Source of the DNA: Deltaproteobacteria bacterium
GTDB taxonomy: Bacteria; Desulfobacterota; GWC2-55-46
Assembly: GCA_015075075.1 (NCBI GenBank)
Contig: JABTVA010000007.1
Location: 62,001 to 126,000 of the forward strand
Reading direction: 5' to 3'
Length of the DNA: 64,000 bases
In this document: positions 28,240-37,693 of the stretch, in pieces
Position numbering within the stretch: position 1 is the first letter of the stretch
Layout: every line of letters begins with the position of its first letter
Notes under the pieces: generated by a model
Database searches by the model: none
What the model saw: only the letters and a program-made list of their open reading frames with translations
What the model was told of the DNA's origin: nothing
Made by a program: the position numbers and the translations under genes

Positions 28240-30720
28240 TCATGCCGCCGGTCTGAACCTCTTCAAGCGGAGCGCGTTGGTCACGACGCTTACGGACGAG
28301 AGCCCCATGGCAGCCGCCGCGAACATCGGGTCAAGGAGGATGCCGAAGGATGGATAAAGCGCCCCTGCGGCCACCGGAATGAGGAGCACGTTGTAGGCGA
28401 AGGCCCAGAAGAGGTTCTGCCTGATGTTCCTTATGGTGGCCCTGCTGAGTGCGATTGACGCGGCTATGGCGTTGAGGTCGCCCCCGATGATGGTTACGTC
28501 CGAGGCCTCCATGGCGACGTCAGCGCCTGTCCCGATCGCTATCCCGACGTCGGCTTGGGCAAGCGCGGGTGCGTCGTTTATCCCGTCCCCGACCATGGCA
28601 ACCACCCTGCCTTCGTCCTTAAGCCTCTTTATCTCCCTGGCCTTGTCCTCTGGAAGCACCTCCGCTAATACCTTTTCGATACCGAGCTCCGCTGCTATGC
28701 TCGCGGCCGCCCTCCTGTTGTCGCCGGTCAGGATTACCACATTAAGGCCCATCCTCTTAAGCGCCGAAACCGCGTCCCTTGAGCCCTCCTTGAGGGTATC
28801 AGCTATCGCTATTATTCCCGCGGCCTTGCCGTCAAGGGCCACGTACACCGGGGTCATGCCGCGGAGGGCGAGCCTTTCGGCCTCTTCCCTCGCCCTCTCG
28901 ATATCGATGCCGCGCTCGGCCATGAGCCTCTCGTTGCCCAGGAGCGCATTTTTCCCGCTTACGGCGGCGATTATTCCGCGGCCCGGGACCGCTTCAAACC
29001 TTTCGGGCTCAACAGTGCCTATACCGAGCTCTTCGGCCTTCCTTACTACCGCCTCTCCGAGCGGGTGTTCGGACTTCCTCTCTACCGAGGCCGCGTGGAA
29101 AAGGACGTCCGCCTCCCCCGTGTCCGCGAGCGCGATTATCTCCTTGACCGACGGCTTTCCTCTCGTAAGCGTCCCGGTCTTGTCGAGGACTATCGTATCG
29201 AGCTTGTGCGCAGTCTCGAGCGATTCCCCGCCCCTTATGAGGATCCCGTTCTCCGCGCCTTTACCGGTGCCGACCATTATCGAAGTCGGTGTCGCGAGCC
29301 CGAGAGCGCACGGGCAGGCAATTATAAGGACGGCTATGAAGTTCATGAGGGCGAAGGCAAGGGCCGGCTCCGGGCCTAAGACATACCAGACGATGAACGT
29401 GATTACCGCGACGGCCATGACCGCGGGGACGAAATACCCGGCGATAACATCGGCCATGCGCGCTATTGGCGGCTTTGCAGCCTGCGCCTCCTCGACGAGC
29501 CTTATTATCCCTGAAAGGGCCGTGTCCTTTCCTACCCTGGTCGCCCTGAACCTGAACGAGCCGGTGGTATTAATTGTCGCGCCTATGACCTGGTCGCCGG
29601 GCTTCTTATCGACTGGCATGCTCTCGCCGCTTATCATGGATTCGTCAACGGACGAGTACCCGTCGACCACTACCCCGTCAACCGGGACCTTTTCGCCCGG
29701 CCTTACGACGACGGTGTCGCCCGGGAGCACCTCCTCGATTGGGACGGCGGATTCAATACCGCCCCTTACGACGCTGGCGGTCTTCGCGCCGAGGCCCATT
29801 AGCTTCCTTATGGCCTCGCCCGTCTGCCCGCGCGCGCGGAGCTCCAGCGCCCGGCCAAGGAGTATGAGGGCGATGATAACAGCGGCGGTCTCGAAGTAGA
29901 CGCCTCCGGCAAGCCCGCGTGAGGCGAAAAAGCCGGGAAAAAGCGTCACGGCGGCGCTAAAGAAGAACGCGGCAGAGGTGCCGACGGCTATGAGCGTATT
30001 CATGTCCGCGTAGCCTCTTTTTGCCGCGGCCCAGGCGCCCCTGTAGAACCTTCCGCCGCTGAAAAACTGGACCGGCGCAGCCAACAGGAGCTGCACGAAG
30101 TGGTTGCCGAAAACGGAAGGCACCCAGGGGAGCATCTCCCGCATTGAGCCGAGCATCAGGGGCACCGAGACGACCGCGGCCAGGAGAAATCTCGCGACAA
30201 GGCCCCTCATCTCGGCTTTCTTGAGCCTGGCGTCCCGCTCGAGGAGGTCCTCATCCTTTGCCGGGGCTTCCGCGCCGTACCCGGCGTTCCTTATGGCCCT
30301 GACCATAGCTTGAGGGGAGGTCGTCTCCGGCAGATAGCTCACCTGGGCCCTGCCTGATGCGAAGTTCACATCCGCGCCCAGAACCCCATCGATCTCTTCA
30401 AGCACGCCCGTGATCTTACTTACGCAGGAAGCGCAGCTCATCCCCTGTATCGGGATCGAGACGCTTGCGGCCCCGGCGCCGTACCCGAGCTCTTTTATCG
30501 CGCGGACTATATCGTGAGGACGCAGGCTGGCCGGGTCGTAGGAGACGCTCACATTGCTTGATGCGAAGTTGACGGAAGCGGATACTACCCCGCCAAGGCC
30601 CTTAAGTCCCTTCTCTATTTTGGACGCGCAGGAGGCGCAGTTCATGCCGGTAACGGGGATATTCATGCTTATCGTACCGGCTGCCTGCGTATACCCCTCG
30701 CCTGATCTTACCCTGGACAT
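28240..30720 (-). CDS. copA: copper-translocating P1B-type ATPase CopA
   Basis: An 826-residue membrane ATPase. Two N-terminal metal-binding domains are intact ([15 protein letters not shown] and [15 protein letters not shown]), followed by transmembrane helices, the TGE actuator region, the ion-binding CPC ([14 protein letters not shown]), the phosphorylation motif DKTGTLTRG, the [10 protein letters not shown] histidine loop, LTGDNRRAA and [20 protein letters not shown]. It exports Cu(I) from the cytosol. No copper chaperone or regulator gene is adjacent, and the gene stands alone between a convergent neighbour and its own promoter region at 30721-30830. Confidence 0.95.
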   Translation of the reverse strand: MSRVRSGEGYTQAAGTISMNIPVTGMNCASCASKIEKGLKGLGGVVSASVNFASSNVSVSYDPASLRPHDIVRAIKELGYGAGAASVSIPIQGMSCASCVSKITGVLEEIDGVLGADVNFASGRAQVSYLPETTSPQAMVRAIRNAGYGAEAPAKDEDLLERDARLKKAEMRGLVARFLLAAVVSVPLMLGSMREMLPWVPSVFGNHFVQLLLAAPVQFFSGGRFYRGAWAAAKRGYADMNTLIAVGTSAAFFFSAAVTLFPGFFASRGLAGGVYFETAAVIIALILLGRALELRARGQTGEAIRKLMGLGAKTASVVRGGIESAVPIEEVLPGDTVVVRPGEKVPVDGVVVDGYSSVDESMISGESMPVDKKPGDQVIGATINTTGSFRFRATRVGKDTALSGIIRLVEEAQAAKPPIARMADVIAGYFVPAVMAVAVITFIVWYVLGPEPALAFALMNFIAVLIIACPCALGLATPTSIMVGTGKGAENGILIRGGESLETAHKLDTIVLDKTGTLTRGKPSVKEIIALADTGEADVLFHAASVERKSEHPLGEAVVRKAEELGIGTVEPERFEAVPGRGIIAAVSGKNALLGNERLMAERGIDIERAREEAERLALRGMTPVYVALDGKAAGIIAIADTLKEGSRDAVSALKRMGLNVVILTGDNRRAAASIAAELGIEKVLAEVLPEDKAREIKRLKDEGRVVAMVGDGINDAPALAQADVGIAIGTGADVAMEASDVTIIGGDLNAIAASIALSRATIRNIRQNLFWAFAYNVLLIPVAAGALYPSFGILLDPMFAAAAMGLSSVSVVTNALRLKRFRPAA

Positions 30721-30755
30721 ATATTCTCCGAAAAAACCTGAAAAAATTCACAAAT

Positions 30756-30787
30756 ATTATATCACAGGCGCATATGCGTTTCCTTAA
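30756..30787 (-). promoter_or_regulatory. putative copA promoter with long spacer
   Basis: On the minus strand TTAAGG (30782-30787) and TATAAT (30756-30761) are 20 bases apart. The palindrome CGCATATGCG (30769-30778) is inside the spacer. Over-long spacers containing a dyad are typical of MerR/CueR-controlled metal promoters. A further perfect palindrome, CCGTAACGTTACGG, lies upstream at 30801-30814. The regulator is inferred, not seen. Confidence 0.4.
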
Positions 30788-30983
30788 AAGGGAGGGGACG
30801 CCGTAACGTTACGGGAATTTGAATTGTCCGGAATCCCATCGTATGTTAATCTGCTGTTACTTTGCAGGGATTACGCGGCCCCGGGCGTGAGCAAAAATTG
30901 ACTATAAGCACTCAGTTCCGGAAAGGCGGTGTATACTTAGAAATCTGTAGTCCTCACACCCGCGGCGCTTCGAGAGGAGAGAC

Positions 30984-31463
30984 ATGAAACCGAGAGACCA
31001 TGTGATAGGCGGCGCAATCGGGGCGGCCGTCCTGTACCCCTTCATCGGGAAAGACAGCATCATCTTTTTCGCGGCCTCGCTGCTTATCGACCTGGACCAT
31101 TACCTGGATTTCCTCTGGCACAACCGCTTCACGGACTTCAGCATCCGGAGGATGTTCGCATACCACGCCTGGCTTGAAAGGCACCTTTACAGGCCGGGTT
31201 TTCTGAACCTTGAGATATTCCACACAATCGAGTTCCTCGTGCCGCTCTTCCTCATATCCTACTGGACCGGCTCGGCCCCGCTATTCGCGGTCTGGCTCGG
31301 GTTCGTCTTCCATGTCATACTGGACATAGTGAACCTGGCCGCTCACGGGGTCCCGTTCCTGAGGGCGCACTCATTCCTCGAGTTCTTCATCAGGAAAAGG
31401 ATGCTTGAAAGGAAGGGGTACGATCCGGCAGGGCTCTGCAGGGAAGCGCTGAGGAATATTTAG
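30984..31463 (+). CDS. membrane-bound metal-dependent hydrolase-like protein (YdjM/DUF457 type)
   Basis: A 159-residue protein with several hydrophobic segments. The start MKPRDHVIGGAIGAAVLYPF, the metal-motif LLIDLDHYLDFL and a later GFVFHVILDIVNL match the small inner-membrane DUF457/YdjM family, whose members carry conserved His and Asp residues but have no firm biochemical role. GAGGAGAGAC precedes the ATG. The TAG stop (31461-31463) coincides with the outermost bases of a family A repeat, so the native C-terminus may have been changed by the insertion. Confidence 0.75.
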   Translation: MKPRDHVIGGAIGAAVLYPFIGKDSIIFFAASLLIDLDHYLDFLWHNRFTDFSIRRMFAYHAWLERHLYRPGFLNLEIFHTIEFLVPLFLISYWTGSAPLFAVWLGFVFHVILDIVNLAAHGVPFLRAHSFLEFFIRKRMLERKGYDPAGLCREALRNI

Positions 31464-31640
31464 GGAAGCTCTCTGATTGAATCCTGTCGGTTGTCATTGC
31501 TTAGGAGCTTTTAGCTCCGAAGCAATCTCAAGGTGCTTGATATCCAAAAGATAAGATTGCTTCCCGCCACGCTTCGCTCGCGGCTTCGGCTCACACGCTC
31601 GCAATGACGAACACATGAATCAGTCAGATGTTACTTAGGG
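31461..31640 (-). repeat. dispersed inverted-repeat element, family A, copy 2
   Basis: This is the reverse complement of the element at 5312-5453: its right side reads CGCTCGCAATGACGAACACATGAAT, the complement of the first copy's left side. Outer ends TAGGGAAGCTCTCTGATTG and CAGATGTTACTTAGGGA are imperfect inverted repeats. It holds an extra internal segment around 31565-31600 relative to copy 1. Confidence 0.75.
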
Positions 31641-31743
31641 AAGGCCGTGCGTTCCCTTCTTTAAGAGAGGCCAGGGGAATTCCCGGCATTTTCTGCCCTT
31701 CCGAGGGAGCATAAGCCGACAATTTTTGCAGGACAGCCCGTTG

Positions 31744-32175
31744 TCAGCATGCGCTCCCGTCAGCCCAGCTGCAAGAGCCGTCCGTGGTCCTGGTAAGCGG
31801 CGAGAAGCCCGCGCCTGCCCTCGGGTTGGATACGGTCATGACGTAAGATTCGGTTATGCCGCCCCCTCCAGCCGATACCTCGAGGGTATTTCCCCTGCTG
31901 ACGTTAATGGCCCCCCTCCCGATAGGTACGAGCGCAGGCCCGGCAGTTGCCGCTATGACCAGGTAGGTCTGGTTCTCCAGGAAATACGCCTCCTCGTGGC
32001 TCGTGGCGTTCTTAGCGTCCGAGAGCATGGCGGCCCGAGCGGCCTTCATGGAGGATGATTGCATGTGCGGTATGGCTATGGCGGCGAGTATGGCGATTAT
32101 CGCGACGACTATGAGAAGCTCGACCAACGTGAAGCCGCCGCTCCGCCAGTTCCCGCATGTATTTTTTTCAGCCAT
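31744..32175 (-). CDS. type IV pilin-like protein (second pilin)
   Basis: About 143 residues. A short leader ends at the prepilin peptidase site GG|FTLVELLIVVAIIAILAAIAIP, followed by the usual long N-terminal helix and a compact C-terminal head. The last residues SCSWADGSAC hold a cysteine pair that would form the D-region disulfide. It is a paralogue of the pilin directly upstream. ATG 32175 is chosen over 32181 because GTGAGG is then well spaced. A strong terminator lies between the two genes, so this one depends on read-through or on a weak promoter of its own. Confidence 0.85.
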   Translation of the reverse strand: MAEKNTCGNWRSGGFTLVELLIVVAIIAILAAIAIPHMQSSSMKAARAAMLSDAKNATSHEEAYFLENQTYLVIAATAGPALVPIGRGAINVSRGNTLEVSAGGGGITESYVMTVSNPRAGAGFSPLTRTTDGSCSWADGSAC

Positions 32176-32206
32176 GTCCATGCCTCACTCAATGCGTGGT
32201 GGACCC

Positions 32207-32234
32207 AAAAAAAAGGGCCTGCTGAAGCAGGCCC
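32207..32234 (-). terminator. intrinsic terminator after the first pilin
   Basis: On the minus strand the stem GGGCCTGC/GCAGGCCC (32215-32222 and 32227-32234) is followed by eight T residues (32207-32214). It also has a T run on the plus side, so it can act in both directions. Confidence 0.85.
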
Positions 32235-32264
32235 TTTTTTCATTCGATGCCGTACACCTTAAAA

Positions 32265-32717
32265 TCAGCAGGTTGAGGCGTCGGCATAGGTGCAGTTGCC
32301 GTCGCTGTCGAGCGTGAGCGGGCTCTTGCCGGCTCCGGCGGCGGTGTTGTCGACGTCTATGGACCAAGTGTCGGGGCCGGTGGTTGCAGTGACTGTTATC
32401 GTGTTGTTCTTGCTGGCAAGGAAATTAACCGTCTGGCCGCTGTTGCTGCCGACTACGCTACCGGTAGCCGGTCCAGGTCCAACACTGAAGCCGTTCGCAT
32501 CCATGTATGAGCTCTCGTCAGTGAAGAGCGCCTCAAGCTGGGTGGCCGTGTTTTTGGCGTCAGCGACCATCGAGGCCCTTACGCCCCTCTCCCTGTAGGC
32601 TGAGAACTGCGGGATGGCTATGGCCGCCAAAATGGCTATGATGGCCACGACTATCAGGAGCTCGACCAGCGTGAAGCCGTCCTCCCTCTTCATGTTCCTC
32701 AAGATTCTCTGCAGCAT
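32265..32717 (-). CDS. major type IV pilin (PilA-like)
   Basis: About 150 residues. The leader MLQRILRNMKREDG ends at the prepilin cleavage site before FTLVELLIVVAIIAILAAIAIP with the conserved Glu5. The head has a Ser/Thr/Gly-rich middle and a C-terminal NCTYADASTC cysteine pair. ATG 32717 is preferred to 32735 because of GGAGGAAGTAAA directly ahead. A sigma-54 promoter about 100 bases upstream and a terminator downstream define a short single-gene unit. This arrangement is typical of PilS/PilR-controlled pilA, though no pilS or pilR is in the window. Confidence 0.88.
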   Translation of the reverse strand: MLQRILRNMKREDGFTLVELLIVVAIIAILAAIAIPQFSAYRERGVRASMVADAKNTATQLEALFTDESSYMDANGFSVGPGPATGSVVGSNSGQTVNFLASKNNTITVTATTGPDTWSIDVDNTAAGAGKSPLTLDSDGNCTYADASTC

Positions 32718-32819
32718 TTTACTTCCTCCTTTCACCCTTTGGTGATGTTTTTTTTTATTTCTTTCTTTTCGGAATAACCTCGTGGAACTTAAGCCCGCCG
32801 TTATCTTGATTCACTACAT

Positions 32820-32836
32820 ATGCACCTGGCGTGCCA
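32820..32836 (-). promoter_or_regulatory. sigma-54 promoter of the pilin gene
   Basis: On the minus strand the sequence reads TGGCACGCCAGGTGCAT: the -24 element is a perfect TGGCACG, the -12 element GTGCA differs from TTGCA at one base, and GG and GC are exactly ten bases apart. The predicted start is near 32810, giving a leader of about 93 bases. Confidence 0.8.
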
Positions 32837-32911
32837 AACCTGGAATTGTAAGCAAATCAGTATCTTATAGGAAATACAGGCGGCTCTCACCTCGTTAGAA
32901 GTAACAATTTT

Positions 32912-32938
32912 TGTCAGTTCATATGACATTTTTTGTCA
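32912..32938. promoter_or_regulatory. TGTCA/TGACA half-site cluster, candidate enhancer
   Basis: Three alternating half-sites, TGTCA (32912-32916), TGACA (32924-32928) and TGTCA (32934-32938), lie about 100-130 bases upstream of the predicted sigma-54 start. Known PilR sites contain TGTC repeats in this position range, so an enhancer for the pilin activator is inferred. Confidence 0.45.
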
Positions 32939-33310
32939 GGTTTGCGTCCTTCAGCCTCAAAGGGATCTACTTCTACGGAATTATTCGCCTGATTCCTCTA
33001 TCCGCAATATCCCGAGATCATCGAGGCGAAAAACCCGACCACGGGCCAGAACTGTTCGATACCACGAACCCTGTACGCGAAATTCCTTGAATATTGGACG
33101 AACCCGTATATGCGGAAATACTTATCGGATCAAACGATATGTCGGAAATGCCCCAAGTAAAAGGAAAACGCGGCAATGAGGGGCGGGACTGAAAGGAACG
33201 CGCCAGTTTAGCATCGAGCCTGTTTAAGCGACCCTCCTTTTCGAAAAGACAGGGCCCTGAGACCATCCCGCACGCCTTTAGCAGATTCTGAAAAACTCAA
33301 AATCACATTC
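32939..33310. other. gap without recognised gene
   Basis: No credible coding region is seen. The sequence is of mixed composition; only the element that follows (33311-33411) is recognisable. Confidence 0.4.
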
Positions 33311-33411
33311 AGGCTGCTCAAAAAGCTCAAGATGCAAGGAGTCGAAAGTGAGGAATGACCGGGTGTCCAACTTTGGAGACGACACAGCAGATTGGGCTTT
33401 TTCAGCAGCCT
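33311..33411. repeat. 101-bp element with 20-bp terminal inverted repeats (family B)
   Basis: AGGCTGCTCAAAAAGCTCAA (33311-33330) and TTGGGCTTTTTCAGCAGCCT (33392-33411) are inverted repeats with two mismatches. The interior has no coding frame. The right end is one base from the stop of the Wzz-like gene. It is MITE-like; no second copy is in the window. Confidence 0.6.
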
Positions 33412-33412
33412 G

Positions 33413-34551
33413 TCAGGAGCCCGAAGCTTCGCCCCTTCTCCCCGAGGCCTCCTTACGTTCAAGAAATAAGGCCGCGATAAAGGAAAAGAATAAGGCCCAG
33501 GCCGTAGTCATGACTACAATCACGGCGCGCTTCGGCTTGGCTTTCTTGTCCGAAGGCATCGCCATATCGAGCACCTGGACGGTGGGGCTGTCCTTGGCCT
33601 CCTGTATGCGGGCGACCTCGTATTGCTGCGTAAGGAGCTCAAAGAGCGTCTGCTGGACCTTCGCGTCCCTCAAAAGGTTGGCGTATTCGAACGATATGCC
33701 CGGGATATTGTCGGTGGGTATGAATATGCCCCTTCCGGCAGGCTTGCCGGACTCAAGCTCCTTCAACTTCTCCCTCAGCCCCCTGACCTCGGCCTTCAGG
33801 ACGCCTGCCTTGGGGTTCTCCTCGGTCGCGAAGGAAAGGAGGGTAGTGAGCTCGACCTCCTTGGCCATGAGCTGCCCCTTTACTGTGCCAATGGCCTCGA
33901 TTATCGCCTTCGACTGGCTGTCGAGGTTCACCGTCTTGTGCTTCTCCTGGAAGCCCCTCAGCCGGGCCTCTATCCTTTCGAGCTCCTGCCTGGACTCCTT
34001 GAGCCTCTTCTCGGCAAACGCCCTCATCCTCTGGCCGGAGGTCATCGCGGAGCGGCCGAGGACCCTGTCGAGCTCCTCGACAAAGGCGTTGGCGATCAGG
34101 GCCGCCCGTTCGGGCGACTTGTCCAGGACCGTTATGGAGATTATCTCCTCCTTCGATTTTTCGATCTTCACCTTTTGGGAGAGCGCCGATCTCGTCTCTT
34201 CAAGGGTCATCCCGCCGTAAAGCTCGCGGAGTCCGAAGCGCTCTATTATCGGGTCCGCTACGCTACGGCTCCTGAGAATGCCTACCCAGAGGTCGGAAGG
34301 CGACTTTAGCCCCAGGAAGCTCCCGGAGAGCGCCGCGACCCCCGGCAACTGCGAAAGACCGGCCAGGGAACTTAACCCCCTCTCGTCCTGCGGCGGCATG
34401 ATGCTCGCGGTGGAGGCGAACTGCTTGGGAAGGAGAAGGCTTACGATTACCGCGATTACGAAGGCGGAGGCCGTAACGGCCCTATCATCTTCCGCCGCCT
34501 TGATATGGCCGTTATCAGCTCTTGTGACGTAATCGTCCGCGTCTCTTGCAT
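33413..34551 (-). CDS. polysaccharide chain-length determinant (Wzz/GumC-like), frameshifted
   Basis: The long frame (33413-34399) gives 328 residues: a large periplasmic coiled-coil (EKRLKESRQELERIEARLRG; LRGLREKLKELES-like) and a C-terminal transmembrane helix VIVVMTTAWALFFSFIAALFL. The N-terminal part is in another frame: MQETRTITSQELITAISRRRK from ATG 34551, then AVTASAFVIAVIVSLLLPKQF, the first transmembrane helix. One missing G near 34487 rejoins them, for about 379 residues. The two-helix Wzz topology without a tyrosine-kinase domain sets polymer length in Wzy-type export. It is the last gene of the exopolysaccharide operon, one base after the Wzi stop. Confidence 0.8.
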
Positions 34552-34552
34552 T

Positions 34553-36070
34553 TCAGAAATGCCTTTCTATGGAAATGGCGGCAACGGGGTTCGTGGACCT
34601 TCCCGAGGGGCCGTCCGTCTTCTCGATCCCCGCGCTCCACCCCACCCTTAGCCCATCGCCCACAAGCACGCTTGCGTCCGCGGCAAGCCAGCTCCGCTTC
34701 GTTTCGCCGTTTTCGTGTATGATGGACCGCTCCCAGTCGGCTTCCGCGCCGATTTGGGCGCCGCCCGGGAAATGGTACTGGGCGCGGAGGAAGAGGTCGG
34801 CGGCGTCAGGCCCCATGTGGTGCCCGATCACCCGGCCCTTGTAGGTGTAGCCTGAGTCGTACACGTGATGCCTGTACCACTGGGCGAAGGAAGACCTGTC
34901 GCCGTGCGCGTTGTAGGCGTACTCCGCCCTGAAATCGAGATCCTTGACCCCCAGGGGCTCGTCCACGTACAGGCCGAAAATATAGCCTCGAACAGTGGGG
35001 GTCCTGTTGCCGGATGAGTCCTCGGCGCCTATTTCGGTATAGAGCTTAAGCCCTGACCAGGGCAGCCTGCCATTTCTATCGACATGGATATACGAGGCGT
35101 CAATAGAAATGAGCTGGTTGCCGTCTATAGGCGAGTTCGTGTGCTCCGCGCTGTCCGATGCGACGAAGACCTTTACCCAGTCCGAGGCGCTCAGGCGTTG
35201 CCGCCCCTCACCGCCGAACATGATGACCCTTGAAAGCGCGAACCTGAACGACGGGCGCGGCCTGAAATCCAGCCTCATGCCGAGGAGGTTCGCGCGCGGG
35301 AAGTCCCTGTCCTCTTCGAGTCGTGCCAGGAAAACGGACGGCCTGAACGGCCCGAGCTTCCTCAAGACCCAGGGGAGCAGCACCGGGCGGCCCGTCGAAG
35401 CCTTGACCATCTCAAGCGGCTCCGCGTTATTGGAGAGGAGGAGGCTCCCGTGATAGCCGGGGCCCCACCACATGGATTCCTTGCCGGCGAGGAGCTCTAA
35501 CGCGCCGATGTCCGCTTTTGCGTATCCGCGGACGAGCCTGAGTTCGGAGGACGAGCCGGCCCTGTACTCGGGATTGAGCTCTATCGCGGTGAAGCCGAGA
35601 AGCCCGGCGCTTGCCGAGAGGCCGGCCCATGCGTTGCCGTTCCCGCGGAACTCATGCCCGTCGTTGTTGATGGACGGGAAATAAGGCCTCTCATCCGAAT
35701 ACAGGAAACCGGCATAAGCGCGCTCTATGGGCTTGAAATATGTGTCCGGACCTGCCCCTTCGTTATCGCCGAGGGCCGCCCTCAAACGTGACGCCATAGG
35801 CCCCGCGGACTGCCCCGGCCCTCCGCTCCCGTCCCTTTTAAGGTTCCGGACGGCCTCGTCGGCAAGCCTTGCGCCTTCCCGCCTGGTGAAGGGCCTGGTT
35901 GTGAGTATCCCGCTCTCTAATACCCCCTTCAACTCCAGGCGCTCAAGGTCCCGGTATATCCAGCTATCGACCGGTATGTTTATCGAGTTCCCGGCATATG
36001 CGCCGTCGGGCATGGAGAGCCCGGATGCGCACAAAAAGAGAGCGCCGAGAAAAAAGAGCTTACGAAACAA
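34553..36070 (-). CDS. capsule assembly Wzi family outer-membrane protein
   Basis: 505 residues with a signal peptide (FFLGALFLCASGLSMPDGAYA). A short helical N-terminal domain (VDSWIYRDLERLELKGVL; FTRREGARLADEA) is followed by a long alternating beta-strand region typical of the Wzi barrel, ending in the outer-membrane terminal Phe (AISIERHF). Key stretches include ELLAGKESMWWGPGYHGSLL. Wzi proteins bind exported polysaccharide at the outer membrane. The start is TTG 36070. A 148-bp inverted-repeat element ends about 19 bases upstream of it and replaces the normal leader. Confidence 0.8.
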   Translation of the reverse strand: MFRKLFFLGALFLCASGLSMPDGAYAGNSINIPVDSWIYRDLERLELKGVLESGILTTRPFTRREGARLADEAVRNLKRDGSGGPGQSAGPMASRLRAALGDNEGAGPDTYFKPIERAYAGFLYSDERPYFPSINNDGHEFRGNGNAWAGLSASAGLLGFTAIELNPEYRAGSSSELRLVRGYAKADIGALELLAGKESMWWGPGYHGSLLLSNNAEPLEMVKASTGRPVLLPWVLRKLGPFRPSVFLARLEEDRDFPRANLLGMRLDFRPRPSFRFALSRVIMFGGEGRQRLSASDWVKVFVASDSAEHTNSPIDGNQLISIDASYIHVDRNGRLPWSGLKLYTEIGAEDSSGNRTPTVRGYIFGLYVDEPLGVKDLDFRAEYAYNAHGDRSSFAQWYRHHVYDSGYTYKGRVIGHHMGPDAADLFLRAQYHFPGGAQIGAEADWERSIIHENGETKRSWLAADASVLVGDGLRVGWSAGIEKTDGPSGRSTNPVAAISIERHF

Positions 36071-36088
36071 AAACTACCGTTCCTTTCA

Positions 36089-36236
36089 AGGCAACCTCTA
36101 AAAATTGATCTTTTCCCCGGATTCTGTGTCAGGCCTGGAATAAAAATGCTCACATATTATCATAATATATGCTCCGCTTTTTATTCCCGGCCTTCCGGGA
36201 AAAGCGGGAAAAATCTCTAATTTTGAGAGGTTGCCT
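36089..36236. repeat. 148-bp inverted-repeat element (family E, copy 1)
   Basis: AGGCAACCTCT (36089-36099) and AGAGGTTGCCT (36226-36236) are perfect inverted repeats. The similarity extends inward (AAAAATTGATCTTTTCCC against CAAAATTAGAGATTTTTCCC, complement). The middle is AT-rich and non-coding. The end of the element at 61154-61421 shares this terminus. It sits between the transferase and Wzi genes. Confidence 0.7.
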
Positions 36237-36280
36237 CAATTGCATCGGACGAGAACGCAGAATCCTTGCGCGGTCCGCCC

Positions 36281-37693
36281 CTATATGCCGGTCCCCCTCA
36301 AGACCGCAGGCACGGTCTTAAGGATTATCTTCAGGTCCAGCCAGAAGCTCCATTTGTCGATGTATTCGAGATCGAGCCTTACCCAGTCCGTAAACCCTAT
36401 CTTGTTCCTTCCGTTAACCTGCCAGAGGCAGGTGATCCCGGGCTTAACCGAAAGCCTCCGCCTCTGGGCCAGGTCATACTGGCTGATCTCCGACGGGAGC
36501 GGGGGCCTCGGCCCCACGATGCTCATATCCCCCTTGAGGACGTTAACGAACTGCGGGAGCTCGTCTATGCTGTATTTACGGAGGAGCCTTCCGAAGGACG
36601 TGACCCTCGGGTCGTTACGCGACTTGAAAACCGGCCCGCTCATCTCGTTCAAATGCTTAAGCGATGCGAGCGCCTGGTCCGCGTCCTCTATCATGGTGCG
36701 GAACTTAAGCACCTTGAAGCGCCTGCCGTTTTTCCCGCACCTCTCCTGCCTGAAAAAGACCGGGCCTGGCGAGGTCAACTTGACGCCGATGGACGCGAAG
36801 AGAAAAAAAGGCGAGACCAGGAGAAGCACGAGGGCCGAGAAAACGACATCCAGCGCCCTTTTAAGCAATACGCCCCGCTCGTGCGTGGCGACCGGGTTGA
36901 AGGTCATGACCGGCCTGCCCGCGAACTCGCCCATCTGCATCGCGGCTATCTTGTGCCGATACAGGTCCATAACTATGCTCGCCTTTATGCCGACCTGCTC
37001 GCAGGCCATGACCGGCCCCTCGATCCTGTCGAGGAGCTTCCTCGTAACGACAAACACGACCTCGTCGACCTGCACGGTGGTTATCAGGCGATCGAGGCCC
37101 TCGACCTCCCCGAGCACGCGCTCCGGGGCCGGCGCGGGCCCCGGCTCGTCGTTTTTGCCCACGCTCACGAACCCGAGCACATGCACGCCCCACTGCTTAT
37201 GCTCTTCGATAAACCTCGCGAACTCAAGCGCCCTCCTCCCGGTGCCCACTATTATCATGGTCCTGAAGTTGTAGCCCTTCGTCCTCAGGTAGCGCGTAAG
37301 GAAAAGGACAGAAGCCTTGAAGGCCAGGAGGAGCGCCGAGTTCACGACGAAAAAGATTATGATAAGGGCCCTGCTCACGTATTCGAGCTTGAAGGCGTAA
37401 AGAAGGGTCATGAGGACTATCACGGCGGCGGACGAGCCTTTAAGCACGGGAACGAGCGTCTGCGTAAGGCTCTTTGTCCGCATCGTGCCATAAGCCCCGT
37501 AATAACGGAGAAGCCCCGCCCAGAGCGGCAGTATGAATATCAGGAGAAACGAGTATTCGGAAAAGGGCCTCAGGGCCGGGAGTTCCGGGATGGCCCCCCT
37601 TATGGCGTAGGCCGCCAGGAACGAAAGGGCGGTGATGACAAGGTCCGCGGTCTTAAGGCCGCCGGAGATGATCTTGGTGTTTTCCCTCAGCAT
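36281..37693 (-). CDS. undecaprenyl-phosphate sugar phosphotransferase (WbaP/polyprenyl glycosylphosphotransferase)
   Basis: About 470 residues. Five transmembrane segments, four clustered in residues 10-115, and a nucleotide-fold linker (TMIIVGTGRRALEFARFI) precede the catalytic PGPT domain: LKRALDVVFSALVLLLVSPF, SPGPVFFRQERCGKNG, FKVLKFRTM, RVTSFGRLLRKYSIDELPQ, MSIVGPRPPLPSE and KPGITCLWQVNGRNKI. It transfers the first sugar-1-phosphate to undecaprenyl phosphate and so starts the repeat unit. ATG 37693 has a strong GGAGAGG site; an in-frame ATG at 37747 has none. It follows the SLBB export gene. Confidence 0.9.
   Translation of the reverse strand: MLRENTKIISGGLKTADLVITALSFLAAYAIRGAIPELPALRPFSEYSFLLIFILPLWAGLLRYYGAYGTMRTKSLTQTLVPVLKGSSAAVIVLMTLLYAFKLEYVSRALIIIFFVVNSALLLAFKASVLFLTRYLRTKGYNFRTMIIVGTGRRALEFARFIEEHKQWGVHVLGFVSVGKNDEPGPAPAPERVLGEVEGLDRLITTVQVDEVVFVVTRKLLDRIEGPVMACEQVGIKASIVMDLYRHKIAAMQMGEFAGRPVMTFNPVATHERGVLLKRALDVVFSALVLLLVSPFFLFASIGVKLTSPGPVFFRQERCGKNGRRFKVLKFRTMIEDADQALASLKHLNEMSGPVFKSRNDPRVTSFGRLLRKYSIDELPQFVNVLKGDMSIVGPRPPLPSEISQYDLAQRRRLSVKPGITCLWQVNGRNKIGFTDWVRLDLEYIDKWSFWLDLKIILKTVPAVLRGTGI

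Noticed and set aside
28424..29899. Long plus-strand frame of 491 codons opposite copA
   Set aside because: It is the antisense shadow of a GC-rich, fully conserved P-type ATPase; composition is Ser/Ala/Pro-rich with no domain.
30898..30937. Promoter TTGACT/TATACT ahead of the DUF457-like gene
   Set aside because: The two boxes are 28 bases apart, too far for one promoter.
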